NCBI RefSeq assembly: GCF_000770635.1
Contig: NZ_AVBF01000040.1
Coordinates: 1 to 36,993, forward strand
Source: Pontibacillus yanchengensis Y32
Lineage (GTDB): Bacteria > Bacillota > Bacilli > Bacillales > BH030062
Direction: 5' to 3'
DNA length: 36,993 nt
Shown here piece by piece: positions 24,665 through 33,483 of this stretch (positions within the stretch are counted from its first letter, which is position 1; the number at the start of each line of letters is the position of its first letter). The translations under genes were made by a program, and so were the position numbers. The notes beneath the pieces were generated by a model that was not told the DNA's origin, did no database searches, and was given only the letters and a program-made list of their open reading frames with translations.

Positions 24665-26383
24665 ATGAGTAGCATTAAAGGTATTGCGGCTTCCAACGGT
24701 ATTGCCATCGCTAAGGCATACCGTATGGAAGTCCCAGATCTTTCTTATGACAAGAAAGATGTAGATAATCCGGACAAAGAAGTAGAACGTTTCCACGAAG
24801 CGCTTGATACTTCTAAGCAAGAGCTTGAAAAGATTAAAAATCACGCATTGGAATCACTTGGGGAAGAAAAAGCAGAAATTTTCTCTGCCCACCTTCTTGT
24901 ATTAAGTGATCCAGAGCTAATTCAACCTATCACAGATAAAATTAAAAACGAAAACGTGAATGCTGAATCTGCTCTAGATGAAACAGCAAACATGTTCATC
25001 GATATGTTCAAAAACATGGACAACGAATACATGCGTGAACGCGCAGCTGACATTCAGGACGTTACAAAACGTGTTATGGCTCACCTTCTTGGTGTAACCT
25101 TCCCTGATCCAGCTTTAATTGATGAAGAAGTTGTCATTGTTGCAGAAGACCTAACGCCTTCTGATACAGCACAGCTGAACAAAGACTTCGTTAAAGGATT
25201 TACAACGGACATTGGCGGCCGCACATCCCACTCCGCTATCATGGCCCGTTCTCTTGAAATCCCTGCAGTTGTAGGTACAAAAGAAGTAACAGACACCATC
25301 AATAAAGGCGACATGGTAATCGTAGACGGAATTGATGGCGAAGTGATTGTACACCCTACTGATGAACAAATTGAAACATTCAAGCAAAAACAAGCTCGCT
25401 TTGAAGAAAAGAAAGAAGAATGGGCGAAGCTTAAAGACGAGGCTACTGTAACATCTGATAACCAACACGTAGAACTTGTTTCTAACATCGGTACTCCTGA
25501 TGATGTTGCTGGTGTCTTAAACAATGGTGGCGAAGGTGTTGGCCTGTACCGTACAGAGTTCCTATACATGGGTAAAAGTCAGCTACCAACCGAAGAAGAA
25601 CAGTTTGAAGCATATAAGTCTGTTCTTAGCCAAATGAAAGACAAGCCTGTAGTTGTTCGTACACTGGATATTGGTGGCGACAAAGAGCTAGACTACTTAG
25701 ATCTACCAGACGAAATGAACCCATTCCTAGGATTCCGTGCCATTCGTCTATGTCTAGAACGTGATGATATTTTCCGTACACAGCTACGCGCGCTACTACG
25801 TGCAAGCGTATATGGTAACCTAAAAATCATGTTCCCGATGATTGCTACACTAGATGAATTCCGTCAGGCAAAATCCATCCTTGATGAAGAAAAGCAAAAC
25901 CTTCAAAACGAGGGTACGGACGTATCTGACAAAATTGAAGTGGGCATCATGGTTGAAATCCCTGCAACAGCAGTAATGGCTAAACAATTTGCTAAAGAAG
26001 TGGATTTCTTCAGTATCGGAACAAACGACTTGATTCAATATACAATGGCTGCAGACCGTATGAACGAGCGCGTGTCTTATCTTTACCAGCCATATAACCC
26101 AGCTATCTTAAACCTAATCAACAATGTGATTGAAGCATCCCACGCAGAAGGCAAATGGACTGGCATGTGTGGCGAAATGGCTGGAGACGAGATTGCAATC
26201 CCAATTCTATTAGGACTAGGATTAGATGAATTCAGCATGAGTTCCACATCCATCCTACCAGCAAGAACACAAATCCTAAGCCTATCAAAAGAAGAGATGG
26301 CTTCCTACAAAGATGAAATCCTATCCATGGGAACATCTGAAGAGGTTGTTGAATTTGTGAAATCAAAAGCAGCATTGCAATAA
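24665..26383 (+). CDS. ptsI: PTS enzyme I
   Basis: 572-residue phosphoenolpyruvate-protein phosphotransferase, the first step of all PTS uptake. His189 in [13 protein letters not shown] is the phosphorylated residue; the PEP-binding C-terminal barrel has [14 protein letters not shown] and GMCGEMAGD with the active-site Cys. I prefer ATG 24665 to the TTG three bases earlier. It begins four bases after ptsH. The operon ends with a strong bidirectional terminator. Confidence 0.98.
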   Translation: MSSIKGIAASNGIAIAKAYRMEVPDLSYDKKDVDNPDKEVERFHEALDTSKQELEKIKNHALESLGEEKAEIFSAHLLVLSDPELIQPITDKIKNENVNAESALDETANMFIDMFKNMDNEYMRERAADIQDVTKRVMAHLLGVTFPDPALIDEEVVIVAEDLTPSDTAQLNKDFVKGFTTDIGGRTSHSAIMARSLEIPAVVGTKEVTDTINKGDMVIVDGIDGEVIVHPTDEQIETFKQKQARFEEKKEEWAKLKDEATVTSDNQHVELVSNIGTPDDVAGVLNNGGEGVGLYRTEFLYMGKSQLPTEEEQFEAYKSVLSQMKDKPVVVRTLDIGGDKELDYLDLPDEMNPFLGFRAIRLCLERDDIFRTQLRALLRASVYGNLKIMFPMIATLDEFRQAKSILDEEKQNLQNEGTDVSDKIEVGIMVEIPATAVMAKQFAKEVDFFSIGTNDLIQYTMAADRMNERVSYLYQPYNPAILNLINNVIEASHAEGKWTGMCGEMAGDEIAIPILLGLGLDEFSMSSTSILPARTQILSLSKEEMASYKDEILSMGTSEEVVEFVKSKAALQ

Positions 26384-26387
26384 ATCC

Positions 26388-26428
26388 TAAAAAAGGTGAA
26401 GCTCTCAATCGAGAGCTTCACCTTTTTC
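26388..26428. terminator. Bidirectional terminator, ptsI and the opposite gene
   Basis: AAAAAGGTGAAGCTCTC-AATC-GAGAGCTTCACCTTTTT is a long perfect stem with A and T tracts on both sides. The stop codon of the minus-strand membrane gene lies inside its loop. Confidence 0.95.
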
Positions 26429-26866
26429 ATGTTCATCATAGTACCAATTTAGATACTCATTCTGGCTACGTTTCCACTGAATCGCACCCATAAGGATTCC
26501 GCCGAGTACACCTGCGACAGCATTTCCAACAAAAGATCCTATTGTGTACTCATTTTCTAAAAAGAATGAAATAGCTATAAAGGGGACGGAATACAAAAGT
26601 GTGTTTTCAGTAATATATCGGACTTTTCCTTTCTCCCGAGTGTACTCCCACTTTCTCATTTCCCTGTCTTTTACATCTTCTTGTGGTTTACGAATATCTT
26701 TTAATACTATTGGTATTGTCACAAACAATAGAGTGGCTAATATATATGCTTCAAACGGGGCAAACATAGTATCTGTTAAACCAAACCAAATACACAAGAT
26801 GGCTACCACAAACATAACACCTGCAAATAGAATCTCTGATTTATGCTCCCGCCATGCTGTCCTCAT
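26405..26866 (-). CDS. Membrane protein of unknown function
   Basis: 153 residues with four likely membrane helices (about 12-30, 37-55, 88-103 and 110-130) and charged stretches between helices 2 and 3 (KDIRKPQEDVKDREMRKW). I do not recognise a family. It is 19 bases downstream of coaA on the same strand and may be co-transcribed. Its reading frame ends within the shared terminator, so its last residues (HEKGEALD) are encoded by the hairpin. Confidence 0.7.
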   Translation of the reverse strand: MRTAWREHKSEILFAGVMFVVAILCIWFGLTDTMFAPFEAYILATLLFVTIPIVLKDIRKPQEDVKDREMRKWEYTREKGKVRYITENTLLYSVPFIAISFFLENEYTIGSFVGNAVAGVLGGILMGAIQWKRSQNEYLNWYYDEHEKGEALD

Positions 26867-26885
26867 TGTCTCCCCCTATCTTTAT

Positions 26886-27827
26886 TTAAATCTTCCGTAA
26901 ATGTATCTCATCAATTAAGTGATCCCCGTCCTTATGCAAAATCAAGTCAGCGCGAGATTTGGTAGGCAAAATATTTTCGTAAAGATTTTTCAAGTTGATA
27001 CGTCCCCAAATATCTTTAGCTGTATCAGAAGCTTCGTCATTAGATAAATCCGCATACTTATGAAAATAGGACCGTTCATCCTGGAAGGCTGTATCACGTA
27101 ATTTCATAAATCGATTCACATACCATTTTTCTAACGCATCCTCATCTGCATCAATATAGATGCTAAAATCAAAGAAATCCGAAACGAAGGTTTGTGGTGT
27201 TTTCTTCTTACGTTTAGGCGTCTGTAGTACATTAACTCCTTCTACGATAACGATATCCGGATCATGAAACACCTGCTCCTCATCCTGCAACACATCATAC
27301 GTTAAGTGGGAATACAATGGCGCTCTTACTTCTGATTTACCAGATTTCAAGTCCCCTAGCACCTTCATCAGTTTTTTGATGTCATAGCTCTCCGGAAACC
27401 CTTTTCGATTCATAATCCCTCTTTGTTCCAAAACCTCATTAGGGTAAAGAAACCCGTCCGTTGTTAAAATATCTACATTCGGATGGCTATTCCATTGTGA
27501 CAATAGCGCCTTGATAATTCTAGATATCGTACTTTTCCCTACAGCGACACTACCAGCAATGCCAATGATAAACGGAACTTTCTTTGTTTGCTGACCAATA
27601 AATGTATCCGTGACAGTATGTAATTGTTGATAAGCTGTGGTATATAAATTGATCAATCGGCTTAACGGTAAGTATATATCTGATGCTTCATCTAATGTAA
27701 TGTGATCTTGAACCCCCATTAAGGAGTGAAGCTGATGTTCTGTTAACGTCATCGGAACGTTGTTTCGTAACTCTGACCATTCTTCCTTATTGAATGTAAT
27801 GTATGGCGAATATGTATTATTCTTCAT
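26886..27827 (-). CDS. coaA: Pantothenate kinase, type I
   Basis: 313-residue kinase for the first step of coenzyme A synthesis (pantothenate to 4'-phosphopantothenate), of the CoaA/PanK-I family with a P-loop fold. GSVAVGKST at residues 92-100 is the Walker A motif; TTDGFLYPNEVLEQRGIM, the DIVIVEGVNVLQT strand and YFHKYADLS are typical of the family. Length close to the 310-320 usual. ATG with AGAGGT upstream. Many Bacilli hold a type III enzyme (CoaX) as well; that cannot be judged here. Confidence 0.95.
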   Translation of the reverse strand: MKNNTYSPYITFNKEEWSELRNNVPMTLTEHQLHSLMGVQDHITLDEASDIYLPLSRLINLYTTAYQQLHTVTDTFIGQQTKKVPFIIGIAGSVAVGKSTISRIIKALLSQWNSHPNVDILTTDGFLYPNEVLEQRGIMNRKGFPESYDIKKLMKVLGDLKSGKSEVRAPLYSHLTYDVLQDEEQVFHDPDIVIVEGVNVLQTPKRKKKTPQTFVSDFFDFSIYIDADEDALEKWYVNRFMKLRDTAFQDERSYFHKYADLSNDEASDTAKDIWGRINLKNLYENILPTKSRADLILHKDGDHLIDEIHLRKI

Positions 27828-27941
27828 AATGTACCTCTTTTTCGGGATTGTTTATTATTGTCTTACTATCGTGAACCAGCTCTTCTCCTACAACAACTGC
27901 ATAAGCTACAGTTGATTGCATTAAATGGAGGTGCTAGTTTC

Positions 27942-28031
27942 ATGCATTATAATCCAATGTACCAACAATATCCAAACTATTCAACACATCGTAACCAACT
28001 ATTGAAGAATAAAAGCGTAAGGCGTTTATGA
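27942..28031 (+). CDS. Possible 29-residue small protein
   Basis: Starts MHYNPMYQQYPNYSTHRNQ and ends with a basic stretch KNKSVRRL, TGA at 28029-28031. A good TGGAGGTG ribosome site is eight bases before the ATG. The N-terminal part is rich in Tyr, Pro and Gln, with no hydrophobic segment. I do not recognise it. It lies divergent from coaA and directly upstream of a palindromic element. Such short frames arise by chance, and only the ribosome site argues for translation. Confidence 0.4.
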   Translation: MHYNPMYQQYPNYSTHRNQLLKNKSVRRL

Positions 28032-28050
28032 CACAAGGTGATGCTATGCT

Positions 28051-28233
28051 AACGGAAATATAGTCTCTTATTCTTCGATTTGAAGGCTATTTTGCATTCG
28101 TAACGGACATTCAGTTCGCTATTCAGCCAAAAACACCTTTATGTAGTGTGTTTTTTCACAAATAAGGTACTATATGTCCCTTAGGCTCTCCAAAAGAGGG
28201 TTTTTTCTTAAAATAAGAGATTATATGTCCGTC
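28051..28233. repeat. Symmetric 183-bp palindromic element
   Basis: Four 22-bp units with consensus AATAAGRGAYTATATGTCCG plus two bases. Units at 28051-28072 and 28102-28123 are reversed; units at 28161-28182 and 28212-28233 are forward. Spacing within each pair is exactly 51 bases, and both unit pairs are centred on 28142. A small hairpin AAAAACAC-GTGTGTTTTT lies at the same centre. The DNA between units is less well matched. It can fold as one long hairpin with four paired patches. Confidence 0.75.
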
Positions 28234-28389
28234 AAAAAAGTTGTCCTACGTATTGCGGATACCGGTAACAACATCTCAGGGTTACCCTAACCAATAATTA
28301 TCTCGAATCCAAGTCTCCAAAATTTTGCTCCTTATCTTGATATGAAGCTATTTTAATCCCTAAATCAACAGCAAACTTTAACACCCTGA

Positions 28390-28599
28390 ACAAAAGCGCA
28401 AGCGCCAGGTTAGCTACGTATATGCTGAGGCCCGCACGACGTGGGTTGGTTCGATGTTGCTGCGTGATGCTGCGATCTTAATCGAACTTCCCCTGATTCC
28501 GTAGGAGATAAAGGCAACACGAAGAACGTAGTGATTCGATGTTAACTTATCGTACGGAGGCGAGGGAAGCATACTAGTCGCTGGGCACTGGATCTAGAC
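28390..28599 (-). repeat. 211-bp dispersed repeat, copy B
   Basis: Inverted second copy of the element at 4087-4297, read on the minus strand from 28599 to 28390. Both end in GGCGCTTGCGCTTTTGT. Many differences are clustered (for example the pair TCATG/ACGTT in the middle), as expected for an old, drifting repeat rather than a recent duplication. Confidence 0.85.
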
Positions 28600-28640
28600 A
28601 CGTATGCGCCAGTAATTTATTCTTTCTTTACCTTTAAATA

Positions 28641-28684
28641 AAAAAAGAATCCTGCTCACAAACACTATGTGACAGGATTCTTTC
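28641..28684 (-). terminator. Terminator of the epimerase gene
   Basis: AAAGAATCCTG-TCAC with complement GTGA-CAGGATTCTTT, followed on the minus strand by a T-rich run. Confidence 0.9.
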
Positions 28685-28701
28685 TTTTCTTCTATGTAAC
28701 T

Positions 28702-29613
28702 TTAAGAACGAGACAAGATCTCAGAAATTGCATTTTCTAATTGAGGATATAAAAACGTAAATCCGTTTTTCCTAGCTTTATCAGGCAGAACATATTGTCC
28801 TTCAATAATGAATTCACTCATTTCTCCGAACATAAGACGCAACATCCACTTATTTGCAGGAAACCAATAAGGGCGATGAAGCTTTTGGGCAACCTTTCTC
28901 CCGAACTCATCCATTTTTACTGGATTCGGTGCTGTGATATTAACAGGGCCGGAGATAGAGGGCGTGTCGATGATATGGTGGAACATTCTCACGAGATCGT
29001 ATAAATGGATCCAGGATAACCATTGTTCCCCCGAAGCTACGCGTCCTCCTACAAAATATTGATAAGGGGTCAGCATTTTTTGGAGAGCTCCACCATGGTG
29101 GTCCAATACTATTCCGATTCTAGCGGTTACCTTTCGAATCGAAGGCTCATTTAACATTAGAAATGTATTTTCCCAAATTTCACATACTTCACTTGGGAAA
29201 CTATTAAGCAAAGGCAAGCTTTCATCTGTAAAGGTGCTCTGTTTAGAATACCCATAATAACCAATAGCTGATCCTTGTATGAAGATCTCCGGCTTATGTT
29301 TCATCCCTTGAATGATTTTGATCATCCGTCTTGTCGCTTCAATCCGACTTGTCAGGATACGCTCTTTCTTTTCCGGTGTCCATCTTCCTTCGTGAATCGG
29401 GTCACCAGCTAGATTGATGCATGCATCTAACGGCACATTTCGAAAATATGCAATCTCGCCAGCACTCTCCTTCATCCACTGTACGTATTGTACCCCAGCT
29501 TCTTTCCTTGTCTCTCCCCTTGTTAACACAAATACGGTATGACCTTGCTGAACAAAATAACGTACGACTGCCTTTCCTATAAATCCCGTTCCACCACTAA
29601 TTAATATGTTCAC
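28702..29613 (-). CDS. NAD-dependent epimerase, TIGR01777/YfhF type
   Basis: 303-residue extended short-chain dehydrogenase. The Rossmann motif ISGGTGFIGKAVV is at the N-terminus, followed by DACINLAGDPI, WTPEKKERILTSRIEAT, GSAIGYYGYS (with the Tyr of the YxxxK-like site altered to YYGYSK) and the C-terminal domain ending in NGFTFLYPQLENAI. The C-terminal DUF1731 part is characteristic of the TIGR01777 (YfhF/SulA-like) group, whose substrate is unknown. Start GTG 29613, with GAGGTGA five bases upstream. It is divergent from the YndJ-like gene, with 65 bases between start codons. Confidence 0.87.
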   Translation of the reverse strand: MNILISGGTGFIGKAVVRYFVQQGHTVFVLTRGETRKEAGVQYVQWMKESAGEIAYFRNVPLDACINLAGDPIHEGRWTPEKKERILTSRIEATRRMIKIIQGMKHKPEIFIQGSAIGYYGYSKQSTFTDESLPLLNSFPSEVCEIWENTFLMLNEPSIRKVTARIGIVLDHHGGALQKMLTPYQYFVGGRVASGEQWLSWIHLYDLVRMFHHIIDTPSISGPVNITAPNPVKMDEFGRKVAQKLHRPYWFPANKWMLRLMFGEMSEFIIEGQYVLPDKARKNGFTFLYPQLENAISEILSRS

Positions 29614-29678
29614 AAATGTCACCTCTGTTCTTTCTCTCCAAACCATTTTCCTTTAAGATGGAAAATGAGGTGAAAACC

Positions 29679-30620
29679 ATGTCAGAAAAACGGCTTACGA
29701 TATTTGGAATGTGTAGTTTTATTAGTTTTGTCATCTTAAAAATAACTTTAGATACCATGGATAGCTTGCAATATGTACAGATGCTGCTTGTTTTTGCATA
29801 CGGAGTGTTGATTCCTCTTGGCTTACGCTTTGCCCATACGAGAAGGACGAAACTTTACCACGTATTGCTGAATCTCCACCCTGCGGCCCTCTTGTTCGCG
29901 ATGGGAAGCTTTTTCGTTACACCCGGTATCCTATCTACTATCCTATCACTTCCATGGTTCCTTTTCACAGCACTTATTTCTTTATATGGCTTATGGTCTT
30001 TCCTTTATCATAAAATATGGACCCGCTTATACGAAACGGTTATCCATGCGGGAATGATATATATCGTGATTGGTGGAGGTTGGCTCGTATTACATAGAAC
30101 CGGGATACCCATCTTACATTTTGACGATATTATCGTCCTGCTTACATCGATTCACTTTCATTATGCAGCTTTTGTTACACTCATAGCATTTGGGGTTATC
30201 GGCAGAGAGATGAACTTTCCGAATATTGAAATAAGCATTCTCTTTCAAGTCTTATCTATGTTTCTATTAGTAGGGCCTATATTTGTTGCCGTGGGAATTA
30301 CCTTTGGAGCCGATTATCCATGGATAGAATTTATTGCCGTCACGGAATTCGTTGTCCCAATAGCCATCCTTTCCCTGTTATGCTTACTGTTTTTTGTACC
30401 AAAACTATCAAACATGCTTGCCAAAACCTTCATAACATTGGCTTGTCTGTCATTATTCGTATCTATGACATTTGCTTTCTTATATGGCTACGAAGGAATC
30501 GGGGATCTCCAATTCCTGCTTAATATTCCTTTAATGGTGTTCGTTCACGGTATGGTTAATGCATTTGGATTTTCTTTGTGTATGTTCTCCGGGCTTTATC
30601 TTTATTTATATAGGGAATGA
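29679..30620 (+). CDS. YndJ-like membrane protein
   Basis: 313 residues, mostly hydrophobic, with about ten membrane segments. The patterns TSIHFHYAAFVT and FVHGMVNAFGFS are those I associate with the YndJ family. This protein is shorter than YndJ itself (over 500 residues) and seems to match its C-terminal half. Function unknown. ATG at 29679 is preceded by GAGGTGA; an earlier ATG at 29658 has no ribosome site. It shares a short divergent promoter region with the epimerase gene. Confidence 0.7.
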   Translation: MSEKRLTIFGMCSFISFVILKITLDTMDSLQYVQMLLVFAYGVLIPLGLRFAHTRRTKLYHVLLNLHPAALLFAMGSFFVTPGILSTILSLPWFLFTALISLYGLWSFLYHKIWTRLYETVIHAGMIYIVIGGGWLVLHRTGIPILHFDDIIVLLTSIHFHYAAFVTLIAFGVIGREMNFPNIEISILFQVLSMFLLVGPIFVAVGITFGADYPWIEFIAVTEFVVPIAILSLLCLLFFVPKLSNMLAKTFITLACLSLFVSMTFAFLYGYEGIGDLQFLLNIPLMVFVHGMVNAFGFSLCMFSGLYLYLYRE

Positions 30621-30634
30621 CTTCACGGTTGGTG

Positions 30635-30810
30635 GAGCGACCGCGGGTTTGGGCCGTCCCAGCCCGGATTGCCGCGCCTTGCGAGCGAGTTTTGTGATTC
30701 TGGAGCGAGTTTGTGAATTTAGGAGCAACTTTTCGATTTTTGGAGCGACTTCGGCCATTTTCCGAGCGACTTTTCCAAAATTGGAGCGACCCGCGGTTTC
30801 GGAGCCTGGC
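30635..30810 (+). repeat. 20-nt-period array 2 (seven to eight units)
   Basis: The core GAGC begins at 30635, then at 30683, 30703, 30723, 30743, 30764, 30784 and 30802; spacing from the second on is 20, 20, 20, 21, 20 and 18 bases. Typical units read GGAGCGACTTTTCCAAAATT or GGAGCAACTTTTCGATTTTT. The first stretch, 30640-30680, is GC-rich and lacks clear units. It directly follows the YndJ-like gene. Confidence 0.85.
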
Positions 30811-30838
30811 TCAGCACGCTTTCCGAACAGGTAATGTG

Positions 30839-30878
30839 TAAAAAAAGCATTAAATGACCCTAAGCCATTTAATGCTCA
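30839..30878 (-). terminator. Terminator of the queCDE operon
   Basis: On the minus strand AGCATTAAATG-GCTTAGGGT-CATTTAATGCT is followed by TTTTTT. Confidence 0.9.
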
Positions 30879-30886
30879 TACCTACT

Positions 30887-31615
30887 CTAAACACCTCGTC
30901 TATTCCCCCACAGCAATGCATGGACCTGAGGAAGAACGCGAACATGATTTAGTTCACGGGAGTGCATAACTCTATCAATCAACCACTCATACTGATTCAG
31001 TAGATGAAGGGCTAGGTTTTGATCATCCGACTCATCTAATGCTTCATTTCCTACTTGCACGAAGAATGCTAGATTAGGGTAACGCTTGTGGACGTATTTG
31101 GCGTATTCTAAATCCTCCTCATTAAAAATAACGACCTTCAGACTTGTATGCGAAGTTCGTCCAGCTCCCTCTAACTTAGCGATGATACCATCCAGCACTT
31201 CCCAGTTTGTACTCATCCCAGAACTAGGTGGTTTTGGAGAGATGGTTAAGTCATCAATCGTGAGGAACCACTCCTGCCATTTACTTCCCTGCGTTTCAAG
31301 CGCAACTTCACAGCCCTTGTCATGCAAGCGGTCAATCAACTCATTCAAATGCTTTAATAAAGCAGGATTACCTCCAGAAATCGTAACGTGGTCAAAACAA
31401 TCTCCACCATTCTTTTCTAATGCGTTGATTATCTCAGGTGCAGTGAGTTTTTGAATCTCATCCTTCGCACTTCCATCCCAAGTAAAGGCAGAATCGCACC
31501 AGGCGCAACTATAATCACATCCTGCCGTACGGACAAACATTGTTTTCCGTCCAACGACCATCCCTTCTCCCTGGATGGTGGGTCCGAAGATTTCAAGTAC
31601 AGGAAACTTATTCAC
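30887..31615 (-). CDS. queE: 7-carboxy-7-deazaguanine synthase
   Basis: 242-residue radical-SAM enzyme that turns 6-carboxytetrahydropterin into 7-carboxy-7-deazaguanine in the queuosine pathway. The iron-sulfur Cys residues are Cys33, Cys37 and Cys40 in CDYSCAWC (CX3CX2C). GPTIQGEGMVVGR and ISGGNPALL (GGNPAL substrate/SAM motif) fit QueE. It overlaps the queD stop by eight bases and is the last gene of the operon. Confidence 0.96.
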   Translation of the reverse strand: MNKFPVLEIFGPTIQGEGMVVGRKTMFVRTAGCDYSCAWCDSAFTWDGSAKDEIQKLTAPEIINALEKNGGDCFDHVTISGGNPALLKHLNELIDRLHDKGCEVALETQGSKWQEWFLTIDDLTISPKPPSSGMSTNWEVLDGIIAKLEGAGRTSHTSLKVVIFNEEDLEYAKYVHKRYPNLAFFVQVGNEALDESDDQNLALHLLNQYEWLIDRVMHSRELNHVRVLPQVHALLWGNRRGV

Positions 31616-32090
31616 TTTCCATCCACTCCCGTCTCACTTCCGCAAAACTCGTTGGCGTTTCGTACAGTTTCACAAATTCAACTCTAGTTCCTTGGTAATC
31701 TTCATGACTAAGTGCCTCAGCCATTTTTTCATAAATCCAGACCACCATATTCTCAGCAGTTGTATTCATTGGTGGTAAGGTTTCATTCACATATTTATGA
31801 TCGAGATGAATCTCAATTTGTTCTTTCCATATTTGTTTGATATCCCCAAAATCCATGACAATCCCGATGTCATTTACATAGCCACTTATACCAAACACAA
31901 CGGTATAAGTGTGTCCATGAAGGTTTTTACATTTCCCATCGTACAAATGAAGGTGGTGAGCTGCATCAAACGTAAACTCTTTACTTACCATTACACGTTT
32001 ATTGTGGTATTTCAGTTGAGAGCGATCGATGTCTTTATCGATTTTTTGTAAATCTTCTACAATGCGGAAACCATACTGATCCATTGCCAT
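31608..32090 (-). CDS. queD: 6-carboxytetrahydropterin synthase
   Basis: 160-residue enzyme converting dihydroneopterin triphosphate to 6-carboxytetrahydropterin. Zinc ligands are in FDAAHHL and LHGHTYTV, the catalytic Cys in GKCKNLHGH, and the Asp/His pair in HLDHKYVN. The N-terminus is about 30 residues longer than in many homologues. The start overlaps the queC stop (TAATG), with AAGGAG in the end of queC, so translation is coupled. Confidence 0.95.
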   Translation of the reverse strand: MAMDQYGFRIVEDLQKIDKDIDRSQLKYHNKRVMVSKEFTFDAAHHLHLYDGKCKNLHGHTYTVVFGISGYVNDIGIVMDFGDIKQIWKEQIEIHLDHKYVNETLPPMNTTAENMVVWIYEKMAEALSHEDYQGTRVEFVKLYETPTSFAEVRREWMESE

Positions 32091-32758
32091 TATGCATTCG
32101 CTCCTTCACGTTGAGCTAGATACGTATTCAGGCCATTTTTTCGTAAAATACAAGATGGGCACTCCCCACATCCATCTCCACGGACACCATGATAGCAAGT
32201 TAGCGTTTTCTCTCTTACATAATCAAATGCACCTAGATCATCCGCTAGCTCCCAAGTCTGAGCTTTGTCCAACCACATCAATGGAGTATGAATCACAAAC
32301 TCTGAATCCATTGATAAATTTAATGTCACATTCAACGACTTCACAAACATATCACGACAATCAGGATAACCACTAAAGTCGGTTTCGCACACACCTGTTA
32401 TGATATGCTTCGCATCGATTTGATACCCTAAGATCGTTGCAAAGGATAGGAATAGCAGGTTACGTCCCGGAACAAACGTAGACGGCAACCCACCTTCTTC
32501 CCCATCATTCACTTCAATATCATCCCTGGTTAAGGCATTTGGAGCTAATTGACTTAATAAAGACATATCTAAATTTGTATGCTTTATGTTTAAGTCATCC
32601 ACTATCTCCTTCGCCACTTCAACTTCTTCTGAATGACGTTGGTTATAATGAAACGTCACCGCTTCCACTTCATCAAAGTGCTTCATAGCCCAAAATAGAC
32701 AAGTTGTACTATCTTGACCTCCACTAAACACGACAATGGCTTTATTGTTTTTCTGCAT
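32090..32758 (-). CDS. queC: 7-cyano-7-deazaguanine synthase
   Basis: 222-residue ATP-dependent enzyme that makes preQ0 from 7-carboxy-7-deazaguanine and ammonia. PP-loop FSGGQDSTT at residues 11-19; the zinc-binding cysteines are in [17 protein letters not shown] near the C-terminus. First gene of the queC-queD-queE operon, directly behind a preQ1 riboswitch. queF is not adjacent, unlike in Bacillus subtilis, and the rest of the pathway (preQ0 to queuosine) is elsewhere. Confidence 0.97.
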   Translation of the reverse strand: MQKNNKAIVVFSGGQDSTTCLFWAMKHFDEVEAVTFHYNQRHSEEVEVAKEIVDDLNIKHTNLDMSLLSQLAPNALTRDDIEVNDGEEGGLPSTFVPGRNLLFLSFATILGYQIDAKHIITGVCETDFSGYPDCRDMFVKSLNVTLNLSMDSEFVIHTPLMWLDKAQTWELADDLGAFDYVREKTLTCYHGVRGDGCGECPSCILRKNGLNTYLAQREGANA

Positions 32759-32819
32759 AAAAAAATTCCCCTTCCATCATTGAAAAAGAGAATTCTATCC
32801 ACCCAAAACTATGTTGACC

Positions 32820-32851
32820 AAAAAAAAACTATACCTAAGGTACGGTATAGT
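32820..32851 (-). terminator. Riboswitch-controlled terminator of the que operon
   Basis: On the minus strand ACTATACC and GGTATAGT form a stem followed by TTTTTTTTT. The loop region contains CCTTAGG, which can instead pair with CTAAGG at the 3' end of the aptamer; this gives a mutually exclusive antiterminator. Confidence 0.85.
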
Positions 32852-32860
32852 GTCATATCC

Positions 32861-32895
32861 TTAGTTTTTTATAGAGGGTGTGAGCTAGAACCTCT
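32861..32895 (-). promoter_or_regulatory. preQ1-I riboswitch
   Basis: The minus strand has AGAGGTTCTAGCT-CACACCCTCT-ATAAAAAACTAA, nearly the known preQ1 class I aptamer: a P1 stem AGAGG/CCTCT, the loop that binds preQ1, and the A-rich tail plus CTAA that closes the pseudoknot. When preQ1 is bound, CTAA is held in the pseudoknot and the downstream terminator forms, so high preQ1 shuts the operon down. A stem CTACGC-AAAA-GCGTAG (32897-32912) lies directly 5' of the aptamer. One base differs from the Bacillus subtilis loop (CTCACACC for CTACACC). Confidence 0.95.
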
Positions 32896-33163
32896 CCTAC
32901 GCTTTTGCGTAGACTTTTATTAGATTATATACTGTATCATATCATACTTCTCCATCATACTCATCCTCTTTATTGTTTCAGGATATTTTAAAAATTTTCT
33001 TAATTCGAGTCGTTTATTTCATTTAAAATTGATTTCGTGTTAACCTATTGTATTAGGATGAATGATGCATAGAGAAAAGGGTATTGTAGTAAGGAACCCT
33101 GGTTAGAAATCTTTGATGCTCATACTACGTACTAATTGCAAAAATAGGAAGGGGAATTTCCAC

Positions 33164-33466
33164 ATGTCTGAAGAAAACGAAAACATGAATAAAGATAGTA
33201 TCATTGATGCAGCTTTTGTTAAAAAAGAGGAAAATGAAAGCGAAGAACCAAAAGTTAGCGAAGAAAATAAAGCTACCGTTGGAGACATCGTTTCTTTCCT
33301 AAAGGATGGCAAGGAAGTTGATGGCATCGTAACATCAGCTAAACTTGAAAATTCCGTTGTAGTCGATATGACAATCATGGAGAACTTCAAAGACCTAGGC
33401 ATCGAACACGAAAAAACAGTTGTAGGTCATGGTAATTACACGCTTAAAGAACGCGGAAATCAATAA
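33164..33466 (+). CDS. DUF2187 family protein, YkvS-like
   Basis: 100 residues. An acidic, disordered N-terminal part (about 1-42) is followed by a small KOW/SH3-like beta-domain: VGDIVSFLKDGKEVDGIVTS, NSVVVDMTIMENFKDLGI and EKTVVGHGNYTL. This is the DUF2187 pattern of Bacillus YkvS, which also lies near the que genes. Function unknown. I choose ATG 33164, where GGAAGGGG lies nine bases upstream; earlier in-frame starts lack a ribosome site. Confidence 0.85.
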   Translation: MSEENENMNKDSIIDAAFVKKEENESEEPKVSEENKATVGDIVSFLKDGKEVDGIVTSAKLENSVVVDMTIMENFKDLGIEHEKTVVGHGNYTLKERGNQ

Positions 33467-33483
33467 TTAATAAGCATATACAA

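Noticed and set aside
25081-25569. 162-residue frame opposite ptsI
   Set aside because: A shadow of a strongly conserved gene; Ser/Thr-rich antisense translation without a ribosome site.
30559-30834. 91-residue frame over array 2
   Set aside because: It overlaps the YndJ-like gene, lacks a ribosome site, and its Arg/Ala/Phe-rich text is only the translated 20-nt repeat.
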